From the NCBI GenBank assembly GCA_025351645.1, contig JANXVN010000144.1, positions 1-36,686 of the forward strand: a stretch of 36,686 bases of DNA, in the 5' to 3' direction. Shown piece by piece: positions 8,008 through 16,513 of this stretch. Origin of the DNA: Ferruginibacter sp. (GTDB lineage Bacteria > Bacteroidota > Bacteroidia > Chitinophagales > Chitinophagaceae). The position numbers and the translations under genes were made by a program. Within the stretch, counting starts at the first letter, position 1. Each line of letters begins with the position of its first letter. The notes under the pieces are model-generated. The model was not told the DNA's origin. It searched no databases and worked only from the letters and a program-made list of their open reading frames with translations.

Positions 8008-8274
8008 TTATTTCAATAAATCTGTAACGTACGGTAAGATGGCCATTTGACGGGCTTTTTTTACTGCATCGCTCACCTTGCGCTGAAACTTTAGAGAGTT
8101 TCCAGTTAAGCGGCGTGGCAATAACCTTCCTTGTTCGTTAAGGAATTTTTTTAAGAATTCTGCATCTTTATAATCAATATAATGAATGCCCATTTTCTTA
8201 AAGCGGCAATATTTCTTTGGACGCTTTTCAGCTTTGATAGCTGTGAGGTATTTAATCTCGTTAGGTTTTGCCAT
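8008..8274 (-). CDS. rpsR: 30S ribosomal protein S18
   Basis: S18 is an 88-aa small-subunit protein that pairs with S6 on 16S rRNA. The conserved core is present: IHYIDYKDAEFLKKFLNEQGRLLPRRLTG and KFQRKVSDAVKKARQMAILPY. The usual length is 70-90 aa. It starts two bases after the rpsF stop, so the two are translationally close, which fits their joint assembly. The 75-base gap to rplI holds no clear signal. Confidence 0.97.
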   Translation of the reverse strand: MAKPNEIKYLTAIKAEKRPKKYCRFKKMGIHYIDYKDAEFLKKFLNEQGRLLPRRLTGNSLKFQRKVSDAVKKARQMAILPYVTDLLK

Positions 8275-8276
8275 GA

Positions 8277-8633
8277 TTATGCTTCCACTTTTTCGGTTGG
8301 TGAATATTTACCGCCGCTTCTCTTTTTGGTGTTGTAATCGACGGCGTATTTATCGAGTACAGTATACATGTGACGCATCACTGATTCATCACGTAAAAGT
8401 TGAGTTTTCAACTTTTCATTGAAGATGGTTGGCGCTTTATACTCTATTACCCAATAAAGGCCAGTGGTCTTTTTGGCAATAGGATAGGCCAGTGATTTTA
8501 GTCCCCAGGGGTTGGTGTATAAAACTTCGCCGCCATTATCTGTAATAATTGCTGCAAATTTTTTCTGAGCGGCTTTGTATTCCTCTTCAGATAACACCGG
8601 GGTAAAAATCACCATCAATTCGTAGTTGTTCAT
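8277..8633 (-). CDS. rpsF: 30S ribosomal protein S6
   Basis: S6 is a 118-aa small-subunit protein that binds 16S rRNA with S18. It shows the N-terminal MNNYELMVIFTP strand, NPWGLKSLAYPI and the typical WVIEYKA strand, ending in a short charged tail. The start is ATG at 8633; a TTG at 8678 would add 15 unrelated residues. It is the first gene of the operon with rpsR and rplI. A TACCTTTG box at 8695-8702 is the likely -7 element, giving a leader of about 55 nt. Confidence 0.97.
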   Translation of the reverse strand: MNNYELMVIFTPVLSEEEYKAAQKKFAAIITDNGGEVLYTNPWGLKSLAYPIAKKTTGLYWVIEYKAPTIFNEKLKTQLLRDESVMRHMYTVLDKYAVDYNTKKRSGGKYSPTEKVEA

Positions 8634-8694
8634 TTTCCCTTGTTTATTAATTAAAAAATTGGTTAATCCCGCACACAATTTGCCTACGGGGCTG

Positions 8695-8702
8695 CAAAGG
8701 TA
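8695..8702 (-). promoter_or_regulatory. Candidate -7 box of the rpsF operon
   Basis: The minus strand reads TACCTTTGC, matching TAnnTTTG with the favoured C after it. The same nine bases precede atpG. No TTG or TTTG is found about 19 bases upstream, so the assignment rests on the -7 box alone. Confidence 0.4.
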
Positions 8703-8790
8703 AGGGTTTAATGGATAATTTGTTAATTGATAATGGATAATTTTTGTATTGTCGGGTATTTTTCTTATTTGATTATATCAAAGGGGTAAA

Positions 8791-8917
8791 TATTCCATTC
8801 TGTAGGTTTTTTGTAGGAACAGGGCCGCGGCATGGTCTGTGGGGAATAATTATTTTGTGTATTATTTGTGTTTGCGTGGAATCTGCTTAACAGGCCACGG
8901 CCTAATCCTACGGAATA
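8791..8917. repeat. Large imperfect palindrome in the rpsF-macroglobulin spacer
   Basis: Three blocks on the left recur inverted on the right in mirror order: TATTCC (8791) with GGAATA (8912); GTAGG (8802) with CCTAC (8907); and AGGGCCGCGG (8821) with CCACGGCCT (8895, one mismatch and a bulge). They form a broken stem around a 64-base A+T-rich loop. It is the G+C-rich part of the otherwise A+T-rich 494-base gene-free stretch 8634-9127. The rest holds the GTGCGACGCC repeat copy 2 and a terminator. Confidence 0.55.
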
Positions 8918-8972
8918 CCTGGATGCTTTTACGAGAAATAGCTATCCTGCAAAAGCCCCATGCATAGTAGAA

Positions 8973-9051
8973 AAAGATTCCTGAAAAACTGATGTAGAAA
9001 AGTGCGACGCCTATGAAGGCCCACATAGCTATGTATTGGCCTGGACAAAAA
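8973..9051 (+). repeat. GTGCGACGCC intergenic repeat, copy 2
   Basis: AAAGATTCCT, AGTGCGACGCC (9001-9011), ATGAAGGCC and CCTGGACAAAAA follow in this order. The minus strand of 1452-1527 has the same blocks with similar spacing. No open frame is conserved between the copies, so it looks like a non-coding repeat. Confidence 0.6.
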
Positions 9052-9075
9052 ACGTATTAAAAAATACAATTTATA

Positions 9076-9110
9076 AATACGGCCATTGTTTAAAAACTAA
9101 CGGCCGTATT
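9076..9110 (-). terminator. Hairpin downstream of the macroglobulin gene
   Basis: AATACGGCC and GGCCGTATT form a perfect 9-bp stem with a 17-base loop. It lies 17 bases past the stop codon of the macroglobulin gene. The bases after the stem on the minus strand are A+T-rich but not a pure T run, so termination is likely rather than certain. Confidence 0.6.
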
Positions 9111-9127
9111 ATTTGAATAGTTACATT

Positions 9128-12100
9128 TTAAGGCGCTTCAACCGACACTCGTATGCCATCGCTGTTGCTGGTAAACTCCGGCGCGTACATGCATTGTATG
9201 CTGGTGATTCCGTTGCTGAAATTGCCGGCGTGGGTAACAAACATAGTGTACTCGAACACGTAGCTGCCGCGGGGCAACTGCCCAAAGAAAAAGTTAGTGC
9301 TGGCATCTTTGGTGGTTTCGTAATAGCCAAGCCCGCCCTGCCATTTATATTGGCTGATGACGTTGGTTGGCTCCATGCAGGCAGCACGCATGTCTTTCAT
9401 GTGCACGTATTCCATATCCCTGTCTACTTTTAATTCGATGCGCACTTTTACTTTGTCGCCTATTTTTAGTTCTGCGCCATTGGTAATGGGTTGTAAAACA
9501 GGGCCTTTGTCTGTATTTTTTTCGATGAACAATTTTTTAATGACTTGCAGCGGAGTGCTTGCAAAAGTTATTTTATCAAGGCCTTCAAAATATTGCCAGT
9601 AAACACTGCCCCATGAAGCGCCATTGTTCGCTGAAACAGGGTTGGTGGTGGCTATTGGTTTAACGGTTACAGCAATATTGCCCATTTGCGGCGTTACCTT
9701 TTCTCCTTCAATTATTTTTTTGAAATAGCCGGTGCCTGCTTCGGTTTTATCATCGGTGCTTTTGATGGCTGTGCTGCCCACATTAATGGTTACTTCTTTT
9801 TCTGCTGCCAAATTATTGGTGCCACTTAGTAGTAATGCGTAGCAAGCCTCTGCAGTGGCTTTGGTGGTGCGCCAATTTTGGGTTTGCTTTTGTTTTAGCA
9901 GCCATGTCTTTAAGTCGTTTATAGTATTGGTATTTTTATCGATGTCAGTAAAGGCTTCTATCATTAACGCCTGGCTTTCAATTGGCGCCTGGTACCAGTA
10001 ATAGCCGCCGTTGGCCCATTCTTTCCAGTACATGCCCAGCTCATTATTGCTGATGCTATTTTCTTTTAATGATTTAATGATGGCTTTTGGCGTTGCCTCA
10101 TCTTTAGTGCGGTTTAACGCCAATGCAATCATTGCCTGCAGGTATTTACTATTGCTTAACCAGTATTTTTTTGCTTGCTCGCGGTAATAGGTATACGCAG
10201 TTTGAGCTACTGTTGCAATAGGCGTTTCGGTGAAAAAGCTTCTCATATACAAATACTGGATAGCTGTATTGCTAAGGTTATTGTTAGCAAGTTTTGCTTT
10301 GTACTTTGTAAGGTTATCGTACTCTTCTTTTATTTTTTTATCAAGATAAGGCATTGCTTTATTGGAGATGCCCATGATATCTTTTAACTGGTTTTCGTTA
10401 TTGCCATGCAAGGCATTTAGTTTTTTTAGATGGCCGATACCGGTGATAATGTATTGGGTAATAAACCTGTCATCCGCGCCGCCTTTAAACCATACAAAAC
10501 CGCCATTGCTGCTTTGCATATCTTTTAGCTTGGCGATGGCTTTATCGGTTTCGCTACCCATCTTTACCATGTCGAATAACAAGGCTATATTTTTCTTTTG
10601 CTGGCTTTCATTTTGTGCTGCCAATACCCAGGGAGTTTCTTGTAACAAGGCTGCTTTTAGCTCTTCATTTTTTTGCAGGTTACTTAATAAGGCTGCGGTA
10701 TCGCCCCCTTTCCCCGCAATGGGTGAAATCCATTGATCGAAAACGGCTTTAATTTTTGGCATGCTGTTGCTTACATAAGTTGCAAGCGTATTGGCGTAAT
10801 ATTTATTAAAAGTTTGCTCTGCGCACTCGTACGGATACTCCATTAAATAAGGCAATGCTTGTACTGCATACCAGGTGGGGTTGGAGGTGTACTCAACCGT
10901 TAGCGACCGGTTGGTAATGGTTTGGCTACTGCCGCTGTTCAACAATTTATCAAAAGTAAAGGCCCGGGATGTTTCGTTGCGAAGGTTGATGGGCATTGAT
11001 TCTGTAACCAGCATGCGGTTGGTTAAAATTGGTATGGCCATTTCTTCCCCATCGGAGAAAATACCCCCGTCGCCTGAAGGGGTGTTATTTGACGACTTCG
11101 CTGTTATTCGATAGGTCATGGCGGAGTTAAAGTTGAACGGTATTTCTATGGGGAATTTTACTGCTGCGCTTTGCCCGGCTGCTACCGTGAAATATTGTGT
11201 TGGAAAAACATTTTTAAACCATCCATCTATTGGTTTATTGGTGGCTGCATCCAGCAATTCTAATTGTGTTGTGCCTGTTACTTCTTTATCGCTCAGGTTC
11301 ACTATTTTAGCACTAAATTCTATGCCATCGCCTTCCCTTAAAAAGCGTGGTGCATTGGGTTGCACCATCAATGGCTTTTGTGTTACGGTTGTTTTTTCAA
11401 GATAACCGCTTGCTAAATTTTTGGTATGCGCAAAAGTCATCAGTTTCCATTGCGTTAATGCTTCTGGTATGGTGAAGGAGAAAGAAACATTGCCGGCTGC
11501 ATCTGTTTTCAAATCAGGGAAGAAGAAGGCAGTTTCGTTGAAGTTTTTGCGGATTTGGATAGATGGGTTTTGGATTTGTGGTTTATTGTTTTTTGTTACG
11601 GATGTCGAATCTGCTTCTACAGTATTGTCGCCTTTAATTTCTTCTATTTTTTCATCCGCTACAACTTGTCCATCTTTTACAATTTTTGGAGGAGTAAATT
11701 TTATTTGGTTAATTTCCGCAGGAGATGCAACGACACCCGCTACTCTGCCTTGCAATGCGTTATTAAGAACAACATCCTTTCTTTTTACAATTCCATAACC
11801 TCTTACAATAATTTCATCTAATCCCATATTTAGAGGAAATAGCTCATCATAAGTTTTTGCAGGTACCCCAACATATTCATTTTCTCTCCGGTAATAATCT
11901 TCAGAATTCACTCCTTGAAATCCATTGCCATCCCAACTAACACTACTACTTATTGAAGGCCAAATATTTAATGCACTCCAACTATGCGGCTTAAACTGGT
12001 CCAGGCTTGCATCGTACATACTTGCCAATATTTCTGCTGCTACTTTTTCGCCTTTGCTGCCGCTTATTTTTACTGTCCATTTTTCTTCGCTGCCGGGCAA

Positions 12101-15100
12101 TAATTTATCACGGAAAGTTGAATAGTCAATTTTTAATTCTTTGTTGCTCCACGGAATATCAAAACTTTCTTTGCCTTTATACACCCTGTTGTGCTGCACA
12201 AATGCGTAACTAACAGCCATGCCTCCACGGTCAGTTTCATTAATTGAAATTTCTTTTTGGTAAGGCTTATTTGTTGTGATAGGCTGGTACGTTGTATTGT
12301 TGATATTATCAATTTTAGTTAGCGAATGGATCAGCCAAATGTTACTAAAACCCGTAGCGATATTGTACACTATCTTTTCGCCCGGTTCGGCATTGTCTTT
12401 TTCAACCCTAACTTCTATTGGTTCAAAAGATGGTTCCGCTTTTGTGTTGTTGTATAACTGCACATATTTTTCTGCTTTTACCTCTTCACCATATTTATCT
12501 TTTGTGGTGGCTACAATCTTGTACCAGCCTGATTTTAAATCAGCCCCTTTTATTGCTACAGCTGTGTTAGTACTGTTAAGTTTTTCATACACTTTACCAG
12601 CCACTTCATAGTTTTTTACTTTATCCTCATCCCTATAAACATCATACGGAAAGTAGCCATAGTATTCATCTTTGCTCATCACAAACTGGTCAGGCTGCTG
12701 CCAATACCGTTCCCTAAAAACTTTAGAAGGTGTTTTTAATTGCTGGATGGTTACAGTTGCGGTTGTTTTTTCTTCAATGCCATTAAGGTTGGTACTTTTA
12801 ATGGTGATGGTTTTTAGGCTATCGATGGATAATTTTTCTGGTACATTAATTTCAAGCTGCAGCATTTGGTACGCTACGGCAACAAAAGCATTGCCGCTCC
12901 TTGTTTCGCCGTTAATATCTGTAATGTCAGCATTTACTTCGTAGTAAAAAGTAGGCTGGCTTTTTTTATCAATGCTTTCATCCGGCAAGGCTTTAAAGGT
13001 GATATGGAATTCGCCTTTAGCATCAGTTACTGCTTCGCCATTGGTAATTTCCATTTGGCCGCCCTGCCTGCCGGGAGGCGAAAACTTTCTTCCAAATAAA
13101 GGATAATCCCCATCCCACCAAATGGGGTAACGTACTTTGCGCATCACGCTGTAACTAACCTTTGCGCCATCGATATTATTGCCTGCATAAGCTTTTGCCG
13201 TGCCCGTAATTTTAATGCTATCCAATAAGCGGTACGTACCCTTTGGCTTTTGCACATCTACAAAAAATTTAGGGCGCTTATATTCTTCTACATTAAAATA
13301 TTGGGAAGTTTCGCTGGTAGTATCGTATAAGCTAAACTGCCCGTTCAGCGTACCTTCCAGTAGTTTAAAGGAACCATTGTACGAACCAAATTCATTGGTT
13401 ACCAATTGCACTTCACTTACTTTTTGGCCATTAGCATCTTTTAATTGTATAGTTGTGTTGAATGATGGAAGGATAGCTGTCTCATTGGCTTTACTGCCTT
13501 TTTTTAACACAATGCCTTTAAAAAAAATTGTTTGTCCGGGGCGATAAATAGAACGGTCGGTAAACAAAAAAGTAACCGGTTCGACCTTGTCTGGCTGCTC
13601 AAAACTGTTGTAGTAATTGTTGTAATTATTGTCATCTAAAAAAAGTTCTTCACCAGCATACTTTATTTGAAAATTTATATTCCTGTAATCTTTTGTTTTT
13701 TTTAATTTGAATAACCCATTTTTATCTGTGGTATAATTCTCTGCTTTGATATCTTCATTTTGGCTGGTAGTATAATTGTATTTGCTCAACCAAACCTGCA
13801 CCTGCGCATTGTTTAAAGGCTGGCCGTTATCCCTGTTCAATACATAATAATCGTTATCGTTATTGTGTAAGAGGCTGATATTGGTGATGTAGGTTAGTTG
13901 TTTAGCAATTATGTTTTTTTGCACAGAAAAACTTTCATCGAGGCTTGATAGGATGTAGTACATGCCAGCCGGCAATCCATCTATTTTAATTTCAGCCGAA
14001 TGGCGTTGATAATCCTGTAAGTCAGGCAAAGCAACGCTCCATATTTTAATAGGTTTTAGGGCAACAATATCTTTCCATGTTTTATCATAATCCCGGCCGT
14101 TTGTTTTTTTAATTTCTTCCTTAGATGTTTTGATGAGGCGGAAATAAACAGCCTTTGTATTTTTATAACTGATCAATGTACGGAACGGCAGCCCTGGTAC
14201 ATTTACTTTTTCTGTCTCTAACTTTAAGGATGGCTGTAAAATTTCTTTCAATAAATTTTGAGCATTAATACCACCTTCGCTTTTTGGAAATTTTTGATAA
14301 GCTGCTTCACATAATTCTCTGGCTCTTTTAATTTCATATTGATCAGCGGTTTTAGTCAATGGCTCAAATTGCTGCCCACGCTCATTATAAATTTGTGCCC
14401 TTAAATACATGGCTTGTGCTGCAGCAGGGTTCGTGCTATATTTATCTTCTATATTTTTTAAGGCAGCTTCGTATAATTTGCTTTTGTCTTCGTTTACGGC
14501 ATGTCCGTTCACAAAGTTTAAACGTATCAAATCCGCATCCAGCAAGGCATCCGCGTTATTATCTTTTAAATGAAATTTTAAAATATCATGCAGTAATAAG
14601 ATGGCTTTCTGCTGTAAAGATGCCGTATCTTTTGTAGCAAACGAAGCAGTTGCAAACTCCGCCGCAGGGGCAAATGCTTTAGGGTTATCAATGATGAATT
14701 TATATGCTGGTTTGGTAAGTTCCTGCTCATCATCCATAAAATAACGTAACGCCCTAAAAGCTAAAAAATCGTATAAGGTTGGCCTTAGCTGCCGGGTATT
14801 TTCTCCTTTTAGAATGATAGGTTCAAAGCCATCTAATTTGGTGGATTGTAATGCTGTTTCATTAGTAAGCGAGGCCTTGTATAATGAACTGATGGTTGCA
14901 TGTAATTTATCCAGGCTCCAGGTGCTGATGTCGTTGCTTTTTTCTTCTGTTAGTTTTGTACGATCATAAAATTTATAACGGTTGTTTTGAAGGTATTGCC
15001 AAAACATCTCTGCCTGCATATTTTGTAAAATATTTTTGGCGGGTGTTTTTGCCTTTGCAATCAGCGTATCTAAAAAAAAAATATTGTTTTCACGGCTATC

Positions 15101-15346
15101 CTGCTGTACCATATTGCGATATTTTATCTGGTAGATGGCGCTCTTTATTTGCTGCGCATCATTGTTGTCTTTTAAAGCCAGATTATAAATTACCAGCACT
15201 TGCTCCAGTGCAGATTTTGTAAGCCCTTTTTTTTCAATCGCGTCAACTTTTTTCCAGTTGGTTGCGTAATCGCTTTTTGTTTGTGCCATGGTTGCCGTAA
15301 ATATAGTTGCCGATAAAAATAGCAGGAATAATTTCTTTAAAAGCAT
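9128..15346 (-). CDS. Giant exported alpha-2-macroglobulin family protein
   Basis: This is a 2072-aa protein with a signal peptide (MLLKKLFLLFLSATIFTATMAQ) and the layout of bacterial alpha-2-macroglobulins, which trap proteases through a bait region and a reactive thioester. An MG2 domain begins near residue 594 (TDRSIYRPGQTIFFKG). The A2M domain follows near 1265 (ETAFFFPDLKTDAAGNVSFSFTIPEALTQWK). The thioester is present as PYECAEQTFN, with Cys at about 1508, in an alpha/alpha toroid. Two oddities: residues about 1175-1208 read like the plug of a SusC TonB receptor (LDEIIVRGYG, then LQGRVAGV), and residues 1418-1428 are encoded by a REP-like repeat. I chose ATG at 15346; a TTG two codons upstream is also open. 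It stands alone with its own terminator and no penicillin-binding protein 1C gene next to it. Confidence 0.93.
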   Translation of the reverse strand: MLLKKLFLLFLSATIFTATMAQTKSDYATNWKKVDAIEKKGLTKSALEQVLVIYNLALKDNNDAQQIKSAIYQIKYRNMVQQDSRENNIFFLDTLIAKAKTPAKNILQNMQAEMFWQYLQNNRYKFYDRTKLTEEKSNDISTWSLDKLHATISSLYKASLTNETALQSTKLDGFEPIILKGENTRQLRPTLYDFLAFRALRYFMDDEQELTKPAYKFIIDNPKAFAPAAEFATASFATKDTASLQQKAILLLHDILKFHLKDNNADALLDADLIRLNFVNGHAVNEDKSKLYEAALKNIEDKYSTNPAAAQAMYLRAQIYNERGQQFEPLTKTADQYEIKRARELCEAAYQKFPKSEGGINAQNLLKEILQPSLKLETEKVNVPGLPFRTLISYKNTKAVYFRLIKTSKEEIKKTNGRDYDKTWKDIVALKPIKIWSVALPDLQDYQRHSAEIKIDGLPAGMYYILSSLDESFSVQKNIIAKQLTYITNISLLHNNDNDYYVLNRDNGQPLNNAQVQVWLSKYNYTTSQNEDIKAENYTTDKNGLFKLKKTKDYRNINFQIKYAGEELFLDDNNYNNYYNSFEQPDKVEPVTFLFTDRSIYRPGQTIFFKGIVLKKGSKANETAILPSFNTTIQLKDANGQKVSEVQLVTNEFGSYNGSFKLLEGTLNGQFSLYDTTSETSQYFNVEEYKRPKFFVDVQKPKGTYRLLDSIKITGTAKAYAGNNIDGAKVSYSVMRKVRYPIWWDGDYPLFGRKFSPPGRQGGQMEITNGEAVTDAKGEFHITFKALPDESIDKKSQPTFYYEVNADITDINGETRSGNAFVAVAYQMLQLEINVPEKLSIDSLKTITIKSTNLNGIEEKTTATVTIQQLKTPSKVFRERYWQQPDQFVMSKDEYYGYFPYDVYRDEDKVKNYEVAGKVYEKLNSTNTAVAIKGADLKSGWYKIVATTKDKYGEEVKAEKYVQLYNNTKAEPSFEPIEVRVEKDNAEPGEKIVYNIATGFSNIWLIHSLTKIDNINNTTYQPITTNKPYQKEISINETDRGGMAVSYAFVQHNRVYKGKESFDIPWSNKELKIDYSTFRDKLLPGSEEKWTVKISGSKGEKVAAEILASMYDASLDQFKPHSWSALNIWPSISSSVSWDGNGFQGVNSEDYYRRENEYVGVPAKTYDELFPLNMGLDEIIVRGYGIVKRKDVVLNNALQGRVAGVVASPAEINQIKFTPPKIVKDGQVVADEKIEEIKGDNTVEADSTSVTKNNKPQIQNPSIQIRKNFNETAFFFPDLKTDAAGNVSFSFTIPEALTQWKLMTFAHTKNLASGYLEKTTVTQKPLMVQPNAPRFLREGDGIEFSAKIVNLSDKEVTGTTQLELLDAATNKPIDGWFKNVFPTQYFTVAAGQSAAVKFPIEIPFNFNSAMTYRITAKSSNNTPSGDGGIFSDGEEMAIPILTNRMLVTESMPINLRNETSRAFTFDKLLNSGSSQTITNRSLTVEYTSNPTWYAVQALPYLMEYPYECAEQTFNKYYANTLATYVSNSMPKIKAVFDQWISPIAGKGGDTAALLSNLQKNEELKAALLQETPWVLAAQNESQQKKNIALLFDMVKMGSETDKAIAKLKDMQSSNGGFVWFKGGADDRFITQYIITGIGHLKKLNALHGNNENQLKDIMGISNKAMPYLDKKIKEEYDNLTKYKAKLANNNLSNTAIQYLYMRSFFTETPIATVAQTAYTYYREQAKKYWLSNSKYLQAMIALALNRTKDEATPKAIIKSLKENSISNNELGMYWKEWANGGYYWYQAPIESQALMIEAFTDIDKNTNTINDLKTWLLKQKQTQNWRTTKATAEACYALLLSGTNNLAAEKEVTINVGSTAIKSTDDKTEAGTGYFKKIIEGEKVTPQMGNIAVTVKPIATTNPVSANNGASWGSVYWQYFEGLDKITFASTPLQVIKKLFIEKNTDKGPVLQPITNGAELKIGDKVKVRIELKVDRDMEYVHMKDMRAACMEPTNVISQYKWQGGLGYYETTKDASTNFFFGQLPRGSYVFEYTMFVTHAGNFSNGITSIQCMYAPEFTSNSDGIRVSVEAP
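11065..11095 (-). repeat. REP-like repeat (CCCCTTYAGGGG family) inside the macroglobulin gene
   Basis: On the minus strand these 31 bases match the copies at 21575-21605 and 35090-35120 at 24 of 31 positions each, without gaps. The core is CCCCTTCAGGCGACGGGG. It is translated in frame as SSNNTPSGDGG, between strands reading YRITAK and IFSDGEEMAIP. It therefore looks like an in-frame insertion that the protein tolerates. Confidence 0.7.
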
Positions 15347-15502
15347 AATCAATAGAGTTTAAATACAAGATACAATTTGTTGAAATGGGATGTTATTTTG
15401 TTGTGGAAATATAACATTTGTGGTAAGATGAAAGAACGGCAGGATTTACATAATAATTTTCCAGGTTAAAACCCGGGGCAATTTAAATAAGCCAATGCCC
15501 AT

Positions 15503-15535
15503 AAAAAACAAACCCCCAGCTTTCGGTGGGGGTTT
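15503..15535 (-). terminator. Terminator of sucD
   Basis: AAACCCCCA and TGGGGGTTT form a 9-bp stem around an 8-base loop. On the minus strand GTTTTTTAT follows. It lies 21 bases past the sucD stop codon, in the spacer before the macroglobulin gene. Confidence 0.88.
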
Positions 15536-15556
15536 ACTATCTATCAATACTTTATT

Positions 15557-16432
15557 TTATTTTTTTAACGCATCAGCCATTGTTTTGCCAATGTTTGCCG
15601 GGCTATCAACCACAATAATTCCGCATGCCGCCATGATCTTCATTTTAGCTACTGCGGTATCATCTTCGCCACCAACAATTGCGCCAGCGTGCCCCATACG
15701 GCGGCCGGGAGGGGCTGTTTGGCCAGCAATAAAGCCTACCACAGGTTTTTTGTTGCCAGTAGATTGTATATAGTACGCAGCTTCTGCTTCCATGCCGCCA
15801 CCAATTTCACCAATCATTACAATTGCATCCGTTTCAGGGTCGTTCATAAACAACTCAACAGCTTCTTTAGTTGTTGTACCAATTATAGGGTCGCCGCCAA
15901 TGCCAATTGCAGTAGAGATACCTAAACCTGCTTTTGCCACCTGGTCAGCCGCTTCGTAGGTTAAAGTTCCGCTTTTAGACACGATGCCAATCCTTCCTTT
16001 TTTAAAAATAAAGCCAGGCATAATACCCACTTTACATTCATCTGCCGTAATTACGCCAGGGCAGTTAGGGCCAATCAGCCTTGCTTTTGTGCTCAGTAAA
16101 TAATTCTTCACTTTCACCATGTCCTGCACTGGTATGCCTTCTGTAATACAAACTATCAATGCAATGCCTGCATCTGAAGATTCCATAATAGCATCTGCCG
16201 CAAAAGCCGGCGGTACAAAAATAATGCTCACATCAGCACCGGTGGTTTTAACTGCATCTGCTACGGTATTAAAAACCGGCCTGTCTAAATGCGTGCTGCC
16301 ACCTTTGCCTGGTGTAACTCCGCCAACTAAATTAGTGCCGTATTCTATCATTTGCGTGGCATGAAAAGTGCCTTCTGTACCGGTGAAACCTTGTACAATT
16401 ATTTTTGAGTTTTTATTTACCAGGACTGACAT
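15557..16432 (-). CDS. sucD: Succinyl-CoA synthetase alpha subunit
   Basis: SucD is the 291-aa alpha subunit of succinate-CoA ligase, the substrate-level phosphorylation step of the TCA cycle. The N-terminal CoA-binding Rossmann domain ([27 protein letters not shown]) and the second ligase domain ([21 protein letters not shown]) are intact. The phosphorylated histidine is His248 in [11 protein letters not shown]. The length is normal. The beta subunit gene sucC is not in the window, so the two are unlinked here. A good promoter (TTTC, 19 bases, TATCTTTG) lies 41 bases upstream and a strong terminator follows, so it is likely transcribed alone although mlaF ends only 81 bases upstream. Confidence 0.96.
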   Translation of the reverse strand: MSVLVNKNSKIIVQGFTGTEGTFHATQMIEYGTNLVGGVTPGKGGSTHLDRPVFNTVADAVKTTGADVSIIFVPPAFAADAIMESSDAGIALIVCITEGIPVQDMVKVKNYLLSTKARLIGPNCPGVITADECKVGIMPGFIFKKGRIGIVSKSGTLTYEAADQVAKAGLGISTAIGIGGDPIIGTTTKEAVELFMNDPETDAIVMIGEIGGGMEAEAAYYIQSTGNKKPVVGFIAGQTAPPGRRMGHAGAIVGGEDDTAVAKMKIMAACGIIVVDSPANIGKTMADALKK

Positions 16433-16472
16433 AGTATCAAATAAAATTAAAATGAGTTGTAAAAAATTTTCG

Positions 16473-16503
16473 CAAAGATAGGGTAGAAGGGGTATTATTG
16501 AAA
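16473..16503 (-). promoter_or_regulatory. Candidate promoter of sucD
   Basis: The minus strand reads TTTC (16500-16503), 19 bases, then TATCTTTG (16473-16480). This matches the Bacteroides pattern TTTG-N19-TAnnTTTG with a single mismatch. It falls in the 81-base spacer between mlaF and sucD and gives a leader of about 35 nt. Confidence 0.5.
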
Positions 16504-16513
16504 AGGAATGTTT

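Noticed and set aside
9357-15222. Many open frames of 60-130 codons antisense to the macroglobulin, secA and malic enzyme genes.
   Set aside because: They are shadows of real genes: they follow the codon pattern of the opposite strand, show no domain and have no signals of their own.
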